Positions 23,545 to 33,023 of a stretch of DNA of 37,779 bases are shown here, in pieces. The position numbers and the translations under genes are program-made. Each line of letters opens with the position of its first letter. The first letter of the stretch is position 1. This DNA comes from Saprospiraceae bacterium (GTDB lineage Bacteria; Bacteroidota; Bacteroidia; Chitinophagales; Saprospiraceae), in the NCBI GenBank assembly GCA_017996375.1, contig JAGOHC010000010.1, forward strand, positions 1-37,779. The letters run 5' to 3'. The notes under the pieces were generated by a model. That model ran no database searches and was not told where the DNA came from. It was given only the letters and a program-made list of their open reading frames with translations.

Positions 23545-26037
23545 TCAATTATTTTCTTCTAATTCTGCAACGCGTTGCTGTAAGTTCTCTATAATTTTTT
23601 GCTGATCCTGAATAGCTTTTACTAATACCGGAATCAGTTCAGTATAATTCATTCCGTAAGGGTCAGTTATTTCAGGAACTGGAATGTTTGCTTTTTTCAT
23701 TTCTTCTTCGCCTTCGCGTGATAGCTGATTATGCGATATGATTTCTGGAATAATTTGCTCCATTTCTTGTGCAATGAAACCTATTTTGCGTTGTGTGCCT
23801 GCTTTCTCATCTTTCCATTTGTAACTTACCGGACGCATATTTAACACCGTCTGCAATCCATAATCTAAATTGTTGATATCTTTTTTAAACCGCTTATCAG
23901 ATGTTTGTATCACACCATTGACAGCCCATAATTCTTTCCATCTACCTGTGCTGTGTCCTAAAGATTCGTCTGAACCTCCCGGACTGAATGAGCGATGAAT
24001 GTTGGAGAAGTAACCAAACCCTAACCCTTGTTGTGCAAACCCTATCACACCAAAATAATTCATTTCGCCATTATTACTGCCATCAGATGAAGAGAATTGC
24101 AAGCGAGCACCAAGGCTTTGCCCTTCTATATCTGACTGTAAACGAATATGAAATAAATCATCGCCATGATACATCAACCAACTTGAACCATTATAATATG
24201 ACCAAGGGTCAGCATCTGGTGTGTCAAAACTATACATGACATATCCTGTTCCGCCACTACCGTTACCATACGAAAAGCTGTGCGTACCCGAGCTGCTCCC
24301 TGCATAAATATTCCATGGGTCACCGCTACTACTGTTTCTCAACCGAATATTGGCTAACCCCGTACTGCTGCCTTCGGTAATCGAAATATGTGGGGAAATA
24401 GATGTTGAATTATGATAAAGACCTATCGGACCGTTGAAATATCCAGCATTGTTTTGTGTGCCTAACGAAGCATTATAGCTTGATGTATTACATCGCCCGA
24501 ATACACCTGTTCCACGTTCCGAGATGCCATATACACCTGTACCAGAATCTTCATGCTCTCCCCAAACGCCGAAGCCATGAACATCACCGCCGTCGTCGGT
24601 TACTACACCTTTTACGGCAGCAGATTCATAATTGGCGAGATTGGATACTTCGCCATATACGCCATACGAATTTATTGTTGGACTGTTAATATATGTATTG
24701 ATACCACTTACCGCCGGACCACTACCAGCGTTGGTTATGCTGAAGGCACTATTTGGCTGATTTACAGTAGCTGTGCCTGTATAGGGCAGCGTCAAACCGC
24801 CACTTGAAGGCGTTGAAGGCATCCACGTTGTGCCGTTCCATTGCAATACTTGTCCGTTAGTTGGTGGTGTTGAAGCTATCGGTCTTCCTTGTATTCCATC
24901 TACAATAGGGTTAGGGAAGTTGCCTGATAAATCGCCATTGGCTGTAGTTGTTGTAGTTATATCATCAGAGGCATTTACGTCACCTGAATTGGTAATTATG
25001 TTACCCGCAATATTGATACCACTGCCTGCAGCATAACTGCTGGATGGTAATGTAACACTATTGCCTCCATTGCTGAGCGTAAGCACGTTCCCTAAAAGAC
25101 CAAGCGTTTGAATTTCGTTAGTGGGGTTGTTGTCACCATCGCCTGTATTGGAAATGACATTACCTGCGATATTGATACCACTGCCTGCAGTATAACTGCT
25201 GGATGGCAAAGTAACGCTATTACCTCCATTGCTGAGTGTAAGCACATTCCCTGCAAGACCAAGCGTTTGAATTTCGTTGGTAGCAGAATTGTCGGTAGCT
25301 GAAATTTGGTTTCCGGCGATACTGATACCACTTCCTGGGGTATATGCAGTTCCGCCGTCGTCAGTTGCGGGTGCCCAAGTTGTACCGTTCCATTTTAATA
25401 CTTGTCCGGATGCTGCGCCTTGCTGTGCGAGTCCGAGTGGGCTACCAGGAGTACCGTTTCCCGTAAGGGAAGCGTTGGTTTGTGCCGCTTGAGTACCCCA
25501 GTTGTCGGCTGCACCGCCGGAGGTTGAACTGATAGTAAAGTTGGGGTATGTTCCAGAGACAGTTGTTGCGCCGCTTCCGCTAATGGTTACGGGAACATCA
25601 GGGGCGGCGTTGATAATTTGGTTGCCAGCGTTGATGTTAATTCCGGTTCCGGCGGTATAGTTTGTTCCACTGGGTAACGTAATTGTGTTTCCATTGGAAA
25701 TACTCAGTTGATTGCCAGCAAGTGACAATACTTGTGCATCTGTACCGCCACCGCCCGAGGTTTGTTGAGTCCAGGCGGCACCGTTAAAATACCAGAAAGT
25801 ATTGGTGTTGGTGTCATACACTTGGAGACCAGTTGCGGGGGAAGGAATGGCGATGCGTTGGTCAGAGGTCATACGAGGAATAAGCAAACCTTTGTCGGTA
25901 GATTTGATGTCTACCATGGCGCTGTTATCTGGGGTTGAACCATCGGTGTTGATACCGACATTTTGTGCGACCAGCGAGGCTGTTGCGAAGCATAACATTG
26001 TTGCAAAAAGGATGCTGTGGATTTGTATTGTTTTCAT
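23545..26037 (-). CDS. Secreted S74 (intramolecular chaperone) fibre protein B
   Basis: 830 aa paralogue of protein A. Residues 1-293 are identical to it; the centre then differs completely, with an additional NEIQTLGL/LTLSNGGNSVTLPS/AGSGINIAGN unit, a DLSGNFPNPIVDGIQG fibre motif, and an unrelated YGVYGEVSN-type beta region. The S74 domain starts at Ser713-Asp-Lys-Arg-Phe-Lys718 and keeps the Ser/Lys dyad, so self-cleavage is expected. It ends in a coiled coil (QKIIENLQQRVAELEENN). It lies 72 nt upstream of protein A's start in the same operon. Probable role: trimeric surface fibre with a different tip. Confidence 0.8.
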   Translation of the reverse strand: MKTIQIHSILFATMLCFATASLVAQNVGINTDGSTPDNSAMVDIKSTDKGLLIPRMTSDQRIAIPSPATGLQVYDTNTNTFWYFNGAAWTQQTSGGGGTDAQVLSLAGNQLSISNGNTITLPSGTNYTAGTGININAGNQIINAAPDVPVTISGSGATTVSGTYPNFTISSTSGGAADNWGTQAAQTNASLTGNGTPGSPLGLAQQGAASGQVLKWNGTTWAPATDDGGTAYTPGSGISIAGNQISATDNSATNEIQTLGLAGNVLTLSNGGNSVTLPSSSYTAGSGINIAGNVISNTGDGDNNPTNEIQTLGLLGNVLTLSNGGNSVTLPSSSYAAGSGINIAGNIITNSGDVNASDDITTTTTANGDLSGNFPNPIVDGIQGRPIASTPPTNGQVLQWNGTTWMPSTPSSGGLTLPYTGTATVNQPNSAFSITNAGSGPAVSGINTYINSPTINSYGVYGEVSNLANYESAAVKGVVTDDGGDVHGFGVWGEHEDSGTGVYGISERGTGVFGRCNTSSYNASLGTQNNAGYFNGPIGLYHNSTSISPHISITEGSSTGLANIRLRNSSSGDPWNIYAGSSSGTHSFSYGNGSGGTGYVMYSFDTPDADPWSYYNGSSWLMYHGDDLFHIRLQSDIEGQSLGARLQFSSSDGSNNGEMNYFGVIGFAQQGLGFGYFSNIHRSFSPGGSDESLGHSTGRWKELWAVNGVIQTSDKRFKKDINNLDYGLQTVLNMRPVSYKWKDEKAGTQRKIGFIAQEMEQIIPEIISHNQLSREGEEEMKKANIPVPEITDPYGMNYTELIPVLVKAIQDQQKIIENLQQRVAELEENN
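25001..25278 (-). repeat. Tandem repeat units inside fibre protein B
   Basis: Two similar units of about 119 bp (25001-25119 and 25160-25278), period about 159 bp, coding for the NEIQTLGL...AGSGINIAGN module. The second belongs to the exact long repeat; the first is a diverged extra copy. Confidence 0.7.
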
Positions 26038-26044
26038 GATAAAG
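25159..26044 (-). repeat. Exact long direct repeat, copy B
   Basis: Second copy of the 886-bp repeat described at 22594-23479; identical at every base I compared, including third codon positions. Confidence 0.9.
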
Positions 26045-26114
26045 CTATTTGTTGATAATACTATTGAATATCAGATAATTTGATGGGTAGGGTAGGTGAG
26101 GTGTATTTGGGGTT

Positions 26115-27737
26115 TTATAGTTTGATAATCTTCTTCGAAAATACTTTGTTGTCGGTAGTGATGAAATACATAGCTTTCGGCAAATGACCGATGTTTACAT
26201 TGCGTTGTCGAGCGGGTACTGTTGCTACCAAAATTTGATCAACAGTATAGATTTGAAACGTTGTGAAATGTAGCGATTCCGGTATGTCTATAAAAAGTAA
26301 TTCGCTGCAAGGATTTGGAAATATTTTAATATTAATATTATTATCAATTGTTGTAACGGGTGTGGTGCCGATGCTGAACGTAGCGGTGCTTATGCAGTTA
26401 TTATTGTCTGTTACCGTTACACTATACTCACCAACCGCTAAGTTTTCTATCATCAGGCCGGTATCGCCTGTACTCCAAGATACATTGTAAGGCGTAGTGC
26501 CGCCAATAGGGGTAGCAATAGCAGTTCCTGTAGCTCCTGAAGGCGATGGTGATGTTTCTAATTCAATCGTCAGTGGTGTGGGGCTGAATATATTAAAAGT
26601 ACTTCCCGTTGCACAACCTTCGCTATCGTAAACTACTAAGGTATAAGCACCTATTGAGAGGTTGTGTAGATCTTGTATGGTAGCACCGTTGCTCCAGTTA
26701 TATTCATAAGGTGGTGCGCCTCCGGTTAGGGTAATTTCTATACTACCATTATTTTCGCCAGCACATTGTATAGCGGTGGCTTCTCCTTGTAAGGTTAAAT
26801 TTGGAAATATTTGAATAACAAAACTTCCGCTAAAGGTGCAGTTGTGATGGTCAGTAACGGTATAAGTATAGTTTCCGGCAGGTAAGTTGGTGGTTGTATT
26901 CCCTTCGGTATTATTACTCCACGTTACTGTGTAAGGAGCTGTGCCGCCGTGCAAGTTATTGATTTGTGCAGAGCCTAAAGGTTGCCCGCAGCCTCCATTG
27001 ACGGTATATACACCGGCTGAAAGCAGCATAGGTTGCGTAAGGGTGAAAGACTGAATACTGCTGCATCCAACGGCATCGGTGATGGTTACGGAATAATTGC
27101 CTTGTGGTAAGTTACTAACCGTTGCTGTGTTTTGACCGTTTGACCACTCATAGGTATAATCAGCATCGTTTGTATTGAGATTAATCACTCCGTCATTATT
27201 GTTATAACAACTGATGTTTTCGGTGGTGGCATTGTTAGCAACAGCAGTACAGCTATTGATAATAATCTTTCCTTCATTAAAAGTGGCATCAATGGTTTGG
27301 AGTATGCCGTTTCCCATATTTCTGCCAATTTCTATGGCAACAGGCTCATTGCTAAAGGAAACTAAGGTACTATCGCCAACGACGCCTATTGCTCGAAATG
27401 ACATCGTAACTAATGCCGTTCCGTCTGTGATAGAAACGCCCTGCGTACTCAGGTCTGCCCAAGAAAGTGCCAAGTTACCTGCTTGTGTATTTCCATTAAT
27501 AATAGCACCGTCTAAGGCATCGCCTTCGGCAGTAATGAGTTGGACGACTGCACTATTCCAATGCACAGAAAACTGGGTACTGACAATATTATCAAAATGG
27601 CTAGCGGTAAGCTGAATACTAAGCGTTTCTCCGCTCTGAACGGTATAGTTACCGATATGAAAAATTGGATTATTCTGGGCGTATAGGGAACAGAGACAAG
27701 CCCATAACGCGAGGATTACTGTTAAGGTTGTTTTCAT
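26115..27737 (-). CDS. Secreted cohesin/SprB-repeat protein with T9SS type A sorting domain
   Basis: 540 aa. Signal peptide 1-20. The N-terminal domain (about 24-165) is cohesin-like (YTVQSGETLSIQLTASHFDN, then FSVHWNSAVVQLI, ending EGKIII). Four SprB-like units of 75-85 residues follow, each with a Cys, a D/N-G motif, GG-x-x-PY, WSNG and LxxGxYxVxVxD (for example TYEWSNGQNTATVSNLPQGN). The sorting domain is at the end (IKIFPNPCSELLFIDIP to VFSKKIIKL). SprB repeats are found in mobile gliding adhesins. It is the first gene of a four-gene minus-strand operon, with a TACGTTTG element upstream. Confidence 0.8.
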   Translation of the reverse strand: MKTTLTVILALWACLCSLYAQNNPIFHIGNYTVQSGETLSIQLTASHFDNIVSTQFSVHWNSAVVQLITAEGDALDGAIINGNTQAGNLALSWADLSTQGVSITDGTALVTMSFRAIGVVGDSTLVSFSNEPVAIEIGRNMGNGILQTIDATFNEGKIIINSCTAVANNATTENISCYNNNDGVINLNTNDADYTYEWSNGQNTATVSNLPQGNYSVTITDAVGCSSIQSFTLTQPMLLSAGVYTVNGGCGQPLGSAQINNLHGGTAPYTVTWSNNTEGNTTTNLPAGNYTYTVTDHHNCTFSGSFVIQIFPNLTLQGEATAIQCAGENNGSIEITLTGGAPPYEYNWSNGATIQDLHNLSIGAYTLVVYDSEGCATGSTFNIFSPTPLTIELETSPSPSGATGTAIATPIGGTTPYNVSWSTGDTGLMIENLAVGEYSVTVTDNNNCISTATFSIGTTPVTTIDNNINIKIFPNPCSELLFIDIPESLHFTTFQIYTVDQILVATVPARQRNVNIGHLPKAMYFITTDNKVFSKKIIKL

Positions 27738-27794
27738 TGATTTGGTTTGTTGTGTTAAACTATCTTTATAGCGGTTGTATGTCTATACACATAA

Positions 27795-27802
27795 CAAACG
27801 TA
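27795..27802 (-). promoter_or_regulatory. Bacteroidota -7 element (TACGTTTG) of the surface operon
   Basis: On the minus strand TACGTTTG followed by TTATG, about 58 nt before the start of the cohesin/SprB gene. Matches TAnnTTTG; no clear -33 element. Confidence 0.45.
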
Positions 27803-27853
27803 ACCAATTTTTCCCAATTGTCTTATATTTTTATTAGAATTTATTAGAATTTG

Positions 27854-28567
27854 TTAGCAGCGCAAACGAAAACCGACTCCATGGATATTTTCGATACGTA
27901 ACTTTTTATCGCTGCTGAGGTATTTGCGGAGGCGAGAGATAAATACATCTAAACTGCGTCCTAAGAAATAATCATCTTCACCCCAAAGTGTTTCTAATAT
28001 CAAGGAGCGTTTTATTACTTCGTTAGGGTGTTTGGTAAAAAGCAGCAACAGGTCTGCTTCCTTTTGCGTGAGGTTGCGTGACTGCTCCTTATCATGAAAA
28101 AGGGTAAGGTTTTTATGGTCTAATGTGTATTCGCCTATCTTAAAAGTGGTCTGCGCGGCAATGGCTTCGGTAGTAATGATGGCAGATGGAGTGCTTTTTT
28201 TACTCCTTTTGAGAAATACTTCTATCTTCAGCATGAGTTCTTCGATACTGAAAGGTTTAGTCATGTAGTCATCTGCACCCAAGCGGAGACCATGCAATTT
28301 ATCTTCCTTTAAAGATTTGGCGGTGAGGAAGATTATGGGTGTGTCGCTATCTTTTTTGCGAATTTCTTGAGCGAGCGTAAACCCGTCAACTTCAGGTAGC
28401 ATTACATCTAAAATACAGAGGTCAAATGTTTGTGCATTGATGGCTTGCAATGCTTTTTTGCCGTCATCACAATAAGTTATCTGATAACCGTTCAGCTCGA
28501 GGTTGTCTCGAGTTACAAAGCTCAGGCTTTCATCATCCTCAACGTATAGCAGGTGCGGCTTTATCAT
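27854..28567 (-). CDS. OmpR/PhoB-type response regulator
   Basis: 237 aa. The receiver domain (1-120) has the acidic pocket Glu10/Asp11/Asp12, phospho-acceptor Asp54 in CILDVMLP, Thr82 and Lys104 in MTKPFS. The winged-helix DNA-binding domain (about 140-237) has LTQKEADLLLLFTKHPNEVI and SLDVFISRLRKYL with the final HGVGFRL. No histidine kinase gene lies on either side, so it is an orphan in this window. It is upstream of, and in the same direction as, the surface-protein operon, but a promoter separates them. Its own TAGATTTG element lies 60 nt upstream. Confidence 0.93.
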   Translation of the reverse strand: MIKPHLLYVEDDESLSFVTRDNLELNGYQITYCDDGKKALQAINAQTFDLCILDVMLPEVDGFTLAQEIRKKDSDTPIIFLTAKSLKEDKLHGLRLGADDYMTKPFSIEELMLKIEVFLKRSKKSTPSAIITTEAIAAQTTFKIGEYTLDHKNLTLFHDKEQSRNLTQKEADLLLLFTKHPNEVIKRSLILETLWGEDDYFLGRSLDVFISRLRKYLSSDKKLRIENIHGVGFRLRC

Positions 28568-28626
28568 ATTAAAGGTTATAGTGAGCGGACAAATCTTATA
28601 AGATTGATACCTTTATTTCAGGAATA

Positions 28627-28634
28627 CAAATCTA
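28627..28634 (-). promoter_or_regulatory. Bacteroidota -7 element (TAGATTTG) of the response regulator
   Basis: Minus-strand TAGATTTG about 60 nt before the start codon at 28567. Single-element match, so moderate support. Confidence 0.4.
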
Positions 28635-28681
28635 TATAATTTTTGAATAGGTTGATAACGTTAAAATTATTCACTTAGTTT

Positions 28682-30913
28682 TCATTTAATTAATTCCATA
28701 TCAATTTGTCGTTTAGCGAGGTCAGCACCTTTGATGCGTACCCGCACGATGTCACCTACTTTGATGATGGTACCGGTGTGTCTGCCTTTTACGCGCAAGC
28801 GGGGTACTTCAAAATCAAACGGTTCTTGAAATGCATCAAACCCTATCAAGCCTTCGCTCTTGCTTTCTTTCAATTCTATAAATATTCCTTTTTCGATGAT
28901 GCCCGAAACTACACCGTCAAATGCTTGCCCAATGCGAGTTTCAACATATTCAACCTGTTTGTATTTGATAGATTCGCGTTCTGCTTCCATCGCTTTGCGC
29001 TCCTGATTGGATACGTGTTTGCATTTTGATTCGAGCAATTCTTTATCGGTGCGGAATATATTTTTAGCCAAATTTTTTTCTAAAATCCGATGCGCCAGCA
29101 CATCCGAATAGCGGCGTATTGGTGAGGTGAAATGCGAGTAAAAATCAAATGCCAAACCGTAATGCCCGATGTTGTTAGTGCTATATACCGCCTTAGACAT
29201 AGTGCGAATCGCCAATGGTTCAAGCAGCTTGAGGGTATCGTCAGTTTCGGTAGCTTTCGCTAACCTGTTGAATGATTCAGCAATTTGTTTCGGCGTATCA
29301 ATTTCTACTTTGAAGCCCATCATTTTGGCAAACAGCGCGAAATCTACCAACTTGTCCATATCGGGAGCATCGTGAATGCGATACACAAACGGAATTTCTT
29401 GTTGCGACTTCCGGTGTATATACGTGGCTACTGCTCTGTTGGCAAGTAGCATAAAATCTTCGATGAGTAGGTGTGCATCTTTTCGTTCTTTTACATACAC
29501 TTCTACAGGCACGGCGTTTTCGTCTAAGCGGAATTTTACTTCATCCGATTCAAAATTAATTGCGCCGTGCTTAAATCGCTTCTCGCGGAGGTGTTTTGCA
29601 ATTGTATTTATAATTTGTAATTCTTCTGCAAATTTTCCGGCTCTGGCATCAAGTACTTCTTGTGCAGCTTCATACGAAAAACGATGTGCAGAATGAATAA
29701 TAGTTTTGCCGAACCACTCATGCTTTATCTGAAAACTTTTGCTGTCAAAAATAAATACTGCAGAGAAGGTGAATTTGTCCTCGTTCGGGCGCAATGAGCA
29801 GAGTTCGTTGGATAGTTTTTCGGGTAGCATGGGCAGCACCCTATCTACCAAATAAACGGATGTGGAACGCCGGAATGCCTCTTTATCTAACGCCGAATCG
29901 GGTTGAACATAGTGCGTCACATCTGCAATGTGTACACCTATCTCATAATCGCCATTCTCCAGTTTTTGATAAGAAATAGCGTCATCAAAATCCTTTGCAT
30001 CTTCGGGGTCAATGGTGAATGTGAGGATGGAGCGGAAGTCGCGGCGGCGGGCAACTTCTTTATCTGGAATAGTAGTATCTAGTGTATTTGCTTCGCGCAT
30101 CACCTCGTCTTCAAAAGCGAGCGGGAAGCCATTATCCACCAAAATACTTTGCATGGCTAACTCGCTTTTATTGATGTTATTGACAACTGCCGTGATGACA
30201 CCTTGAGGCATCATGTTGCCTTGCGTAGCCCACTGTGTAACCTTTACCACAACGGTATCGCCCTCGTGAGCACCGGCGAGATCGGCGTGTTCTACACGAA
30301 TATCCATGGGGATATTTTCGCGATGTGGCACCACAACTGCGTACTTACGCAAAATTTTGATGGTACCCATAAAATGGGCGGTAGCTCTTTCTTTTACTTT
30401 TTTGATTCTTCCTTCGAGGCGTTTGCCGCGTCTTGGCGAAAGTTTTACAATCACCTTGTCGCCATGTAACGCATCTCCCACGTAGGCAGCGGGTACGAAA
30501 ACATCATTCTCCAATCCGTTGCAAATAATAAATGCGGAACCAGAGCGCGTCATATCTACATAGCCTTCATATTCAGTGGCGGCAAAGGAGTTTGTGGGAG
30601 TGTTTTTTGTGTTTTGTTTGGTAGTGTTTACTTGCGGTGTTGTTTTATCTTTTATATTCCTATTAAGGGCATATTTGTTGCCGGCAAGATGCAGGATGAT
30701 TTGTTTTTCTATTAGCTGATTTAGGGCTTGATGCAGCGCATCTTTATTATTTTCTAATTTTAATTGTCGAGTAATAATGCCAGAGTTGTATTGTTTTTTC
30801 GGGTTTTGCTCAAACATTTTCCGTAGCGCAGTAACGAGATGGGAAGAAGAAGATTGCTGCTTGGACGACGATTTTTTATTCTTTTTAGGAGTTGTTTTTT
30901 TTACTTCTGTCAT
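28682..30913 (-). CDS. rnr: Ribonuclease R
   Basis: 743 aa 3'-to-5' exoribonuclease that degrades structured RNA. The N-terminus is Lys/Ser-rich, followed by a winged-helix-like segment (SGIITRQLKLENNKDALHQA). Cold-shock OB domains cover about 120-260. The RNB catalytic core starts at TIDPEDAKDFDDAISY, with the Asp cluster that holds Mg2+. The C-terminal S1 domain (IGQAFDGVVSGIIEKGIFIE) closes the protein. Length and order match RNase R. It is divergent from uvrC with a 90-nt spacer that holds a TATCTTTG promoter element. Confidence 0.95.
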   Translation of the reverse strand: MTEVKKTTPKKNKKSSSKQQSSSSHLVTALRKMFEQNPKKQYNSGIITRQLKLENNKDALHQALNQLIEKQIILHLAGNKYALNRNIKDKTTPQVNTTKQNTKNTPTNSFAATEYEGYVDMTRSGSAFIICNGLENDVFVPAAYVGDALHGDKVIVKLSPRRGKRLEGRIKKVKERATAHFMGTIKILRKYAVVVPHRENIPMDIRVEHADLAGAHEGDTVVVKVTQWATQGNMMPQGVITAVVNNINKSELAMQSILVDNGFPLAFEDEVMREANTLDTTIPDKEVARRRDFRSILTFTIDPEDAKDFDDAISYQKLENGDYEIGVHIADVTHYVQPDSALDKEAFRRSTSVYLVDRVLPMLPEKLSNELCSLRPNEDKFTFSAVFIFDSKSFQIKHEWFGKTIIHSAHRFSYEAAQEVLDARAGKFAEELQIINTIAKHLREKRFKHGAINFESDEVKFRLDENAVPVEVYVKERKDAHLLIEDFMLLANRAVATYIHRKSQQEIPFVYRIHDAPDMDKLVDFALFAKMMGFKVEIDTPKQIAESFNRLAKATETDDTLKLLEPLAIRTMSKAVYSTNNIGHYGLAFDFYSHFTSPIRRYSDVLAHRILEKNLAKNIFRTDKELLESKCKHVSNQERKAMEAERESIKYKQVEYVETRIGQAFDGVVSGIIEKGIFIELKESKSEGLIGFDAFQEPFDFEVPRLRVKGRHTGTIIKVGDIVRVRIKGADLAKRQIDMELIK

Positions 30914-30937
30914 TCAATAAAGTTTTATTATTTTTTG

Positions 30938-30945
30938 CAAAGATA
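30938..30945 (-). promoter_or_regulatory. Bacteroidota -7 element (TATCTTTG) of rnr
   Basis: Minus-strand TATCTTTG followed by CA, 25 nt before the rnr start codon. It is a full TAnnTTTGCA match, the commonest form of this element. Confidence 0.55.
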
Positions 30946-31003
30946 CGTATTTTCTGCTTAGAAAGTTGCTTCTTTGCATACAGAACACGCATAGTATTTG
31001 TAT

Positions 31004-32809
31004 ATGACATACGAAGATTACCAGCACAATTTATTACCCATTTTACCAATCGAACCGGGTGTGTATCGCTTCATTTCACCGAGTGGCGAAATATTGTATG
31101 TAGGGAAAGCAAAAAATTTGCGAAGTAGGGTAGCGTCATACTTCGGCGAGCGCAAAGACAAACCACAAAAGGTTGCAGCGTTGGTGCGACATGCGCAGGA
31201 AGTCACGTTTACGATTGTTGAGTCGGAGCACGATGCGTTATTGTTAGAGTGTACGCTCATCAAAGAATTTCAGCCACGCTACAATGTAATGCTTAAGGAT
31301 GGGCGCAGCTATCCGTATATCTGCATCAAGCAGGAGCGATTTCCTCGCGTATTCATTACCCGAAAGGTGATTAAAGATGGTTCATTGTATTTTGGTCCGT
31401 ACATTGCGGTAAAAAATGTATACGCTATTTTAGATTTAATAAAAAACTTGTTTCCGTTAAGAACTTGCCAGCTTGCGCTAACAGAAGAGAATATCCGAAA
31501 AGGAAAATTCAAAGTGTGTTTGGAGTATCATATCAAAAATTGTGCAGGATCCTGCGTTGGGTTTGAAACGACTGAGGATTACAACAAAAAAATTCAACAA
31601 ATAAAAAATATCTTACGAGGAAATTTCGCCTCCGTAAAAACGCACTTTAAACAAGAGATGATTCGCCATTCCGAAAATATGGATTTTGAAAAGGCACAGG
31701 CACTTAAAGATAAATTGTCGGCGTTTGAGGATTACCAAGCCCGCTCAACGGTGGTGAGTGCTACCATGCAGGACGTAGATGTATTCAGCATAGCAACAGA
31801 TGAAAAAATGGCATTTGTACATTTTTTGAAAGTGGTGGATGGCGCAATTATAAACACGTTCACTTTGGAGATGACAAAAAATTTGAATGATGACGAAACT
31901 GATTTGTTGACATTCGCCATAACAACACTGCGGCAGCAATTCAGCAGCGAGGCACCAGAAATAATTGTATCTCATCAAGTTGAAGTTACCGATAAAAAAA
32001 TAATAGTGACTGTGCCAAAAATTGGCGACAAAAAAAAGCTATTGGAGCTTTCGGAAAAAAATGTGAAATACTACCTCCTCCAAAAACAACGCGATGAAGC
32101 CACCAAAGCCGGTAAACAAACCAGTGTGATGCGAATTTTGTCAACCCTACAAAAAGATTTGCGGATGTCTGTTTTGCCAACACACATAGAATGTTTTGAT
32201 AACTCTAATATACAAGGATCTCATCCTGTTTCATCGTGTGTTGTTTTTCGTAATGCCAAGCCGTCTAAACGAGAGTATCGCCACTACAACATCAAATCGG
32301 TAACGGGACCCAACGATTTTGCTTCAATGGAAGAGGTTGTTTTTCGCCGTTACAAGCGATTGCTTTCGGAGGCGCAACCGCTACCGGAACTCATCATTAT
32401 TGACGGCGGTAAAGGGCAGTTGAGTGCCGCAGTAAAAAGTTTAGAGGCATTAGATATTTATGATAAAGTAACCGTAATTGGTATTGCTAAAAAGTTGGAA
32501 GAGATTTATTTTGCCAACGACTCGCTGCCTCTGTATATTGACAAAAAATCGGAATCCCTCAAGCTGATTCAGCAAGCACGCAACGAAGCACATCGCTTTG
32601 CGGTAACGTTTCACCGCACCAAACGCTCGCAAAATTTTACCACCACCGAGCTTACAGACATTCCGGGTGTCGGCACAAAAATAGCCGAAAAACTTTTAGT
32701 ACACTTTGGTTCCGTCCGCAAATTGCAAAGTGCTTCTTCTGAAGCTATTGAAGCAGTAATTGGCAAAACAGCCACCCGTAAAATTATTGATTATTTTACA
32801 GCACACTAA
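31004..32809 (+). CDS. uvrC: Excinuclease ABC subunit C
   Basis: 601 aa from ATG 31004. The GIY-YIG nuclease domain is at the start (PGVYRFISPSGEILYVGKAK). The UVR motif that binds UvrB follows (ENMDFEKAQALKDKLSAFE near 230). The RNase H-like second nuclease domain has IECFDNSNIQGSHPVSSCVV and IIDGGKGQLSAA, and the helix-hairpin-helix pair is at the end (LTDIPGVGTKIAEKLLVHFG). It makes both incisions in nucleotide excision repair. An upstream TTG at 30998 is possible but unlikely. TTTG at 30997-31000 lies just before the ATG, so the mRNA may be nearly leaderless. Confidence 0.95.
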   Translation: MTYEDYQHNLLPILPIEPGVYRFISPSGEILYVGKAKNLRSRVASYFGERKDKPQKVAALVRHAQEVTFTIVESEHDALLLECTLIKEFQPRYNVMLKDGRSYPYICIKQERFPRVFITRKVIKDGSLYFGPYIAVKNVYAILDLIKNLFPLRTCQLALTEENIRKGKFKVCLEYHIKNCAGSCVGFETTEDYNKKIQQIKNILRGNFASVKTHFKQEMIRHSENMDFEKAQALKDKLSAFEDYQARSTVVSATMQDVDVFSIATDEKMAFVHFLKVVDGAIINTFTLEMTKNLNDDETDLLTFAITTLRQQFSSEAPEIIVSHQVEVTDKKIIVTVPKIGDKKKLLELSEKNVKYYLLQKQRDEATKAGKQTSVMRILSTLQKDLRMSVLPTHIECFDNSNIQGSHPVSSCVVFRNAKPSKREYRHYNIKSVTGPNDFASMEEVVFRRYKRLLSEAQPLPELIIIDGGKGQLSAAVKSLEALDIYDKVTVIGIAKKLEEIYFANDSLPLYIDKKSESLKLIQQARNEAHRFAVTFHRTKRSQNFTTTELTDIPGVGTKIAEKLLVHFGSVRKLQSASSEAIEAVIGKTATRKIIDYFTAH

Positions 32810-32890
32810 GCTGTACATACCCATTTTGGCACTAAAATTGGCACGATATTCTACCATTTTTGGGGTATTTTATTATCATACATATAATAC

Positions 32891-32898
32891 TACTTTTG
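32891..32898 (+). promoter_or_regulatory. Bacteroidota -7 element (TACTTTTG) of the giant adhesin gene
   Basis: TACTTTTG followed by CG, giving a leader of about 125 nt before the ATG at 33024. A TTTG at 32859-32862 is 28 nt upstream, too far for a standard -33. Confidence 0.4.
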
Positions 32899-33023
32899 CG
32901 GATGTTCTTGCCGTTACGATAACCTTGTTTTTGCGCCATTGTTATATTTAGAAATTTTACATAGTTAACTATTTATAAATCAACATGTTAGTTGTGTATC
33001 AGTTTCTGTAAAGACTGTGAAAC

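Noticed and set aside
24456-24807. Plus-strand ORFs inside the fibre genes
   Set aside because: They lie opposite the S74 genes, have low-complexity His/Arg-rich or repeat-derived translations, and no initiation signals; shadows of the repetitive coding strand.
22594-26044. CRISPR or transposon interpretation of the long repeats
   Set aside because: The copies are coding, 886 bp long and only two in number, with no spacers, inverted ends or transposase.
27854-28567. Complete two-component system
   Set aside because: No histidine kinase gene borders the response regulator; the neighbours are rnr and the surface operon.
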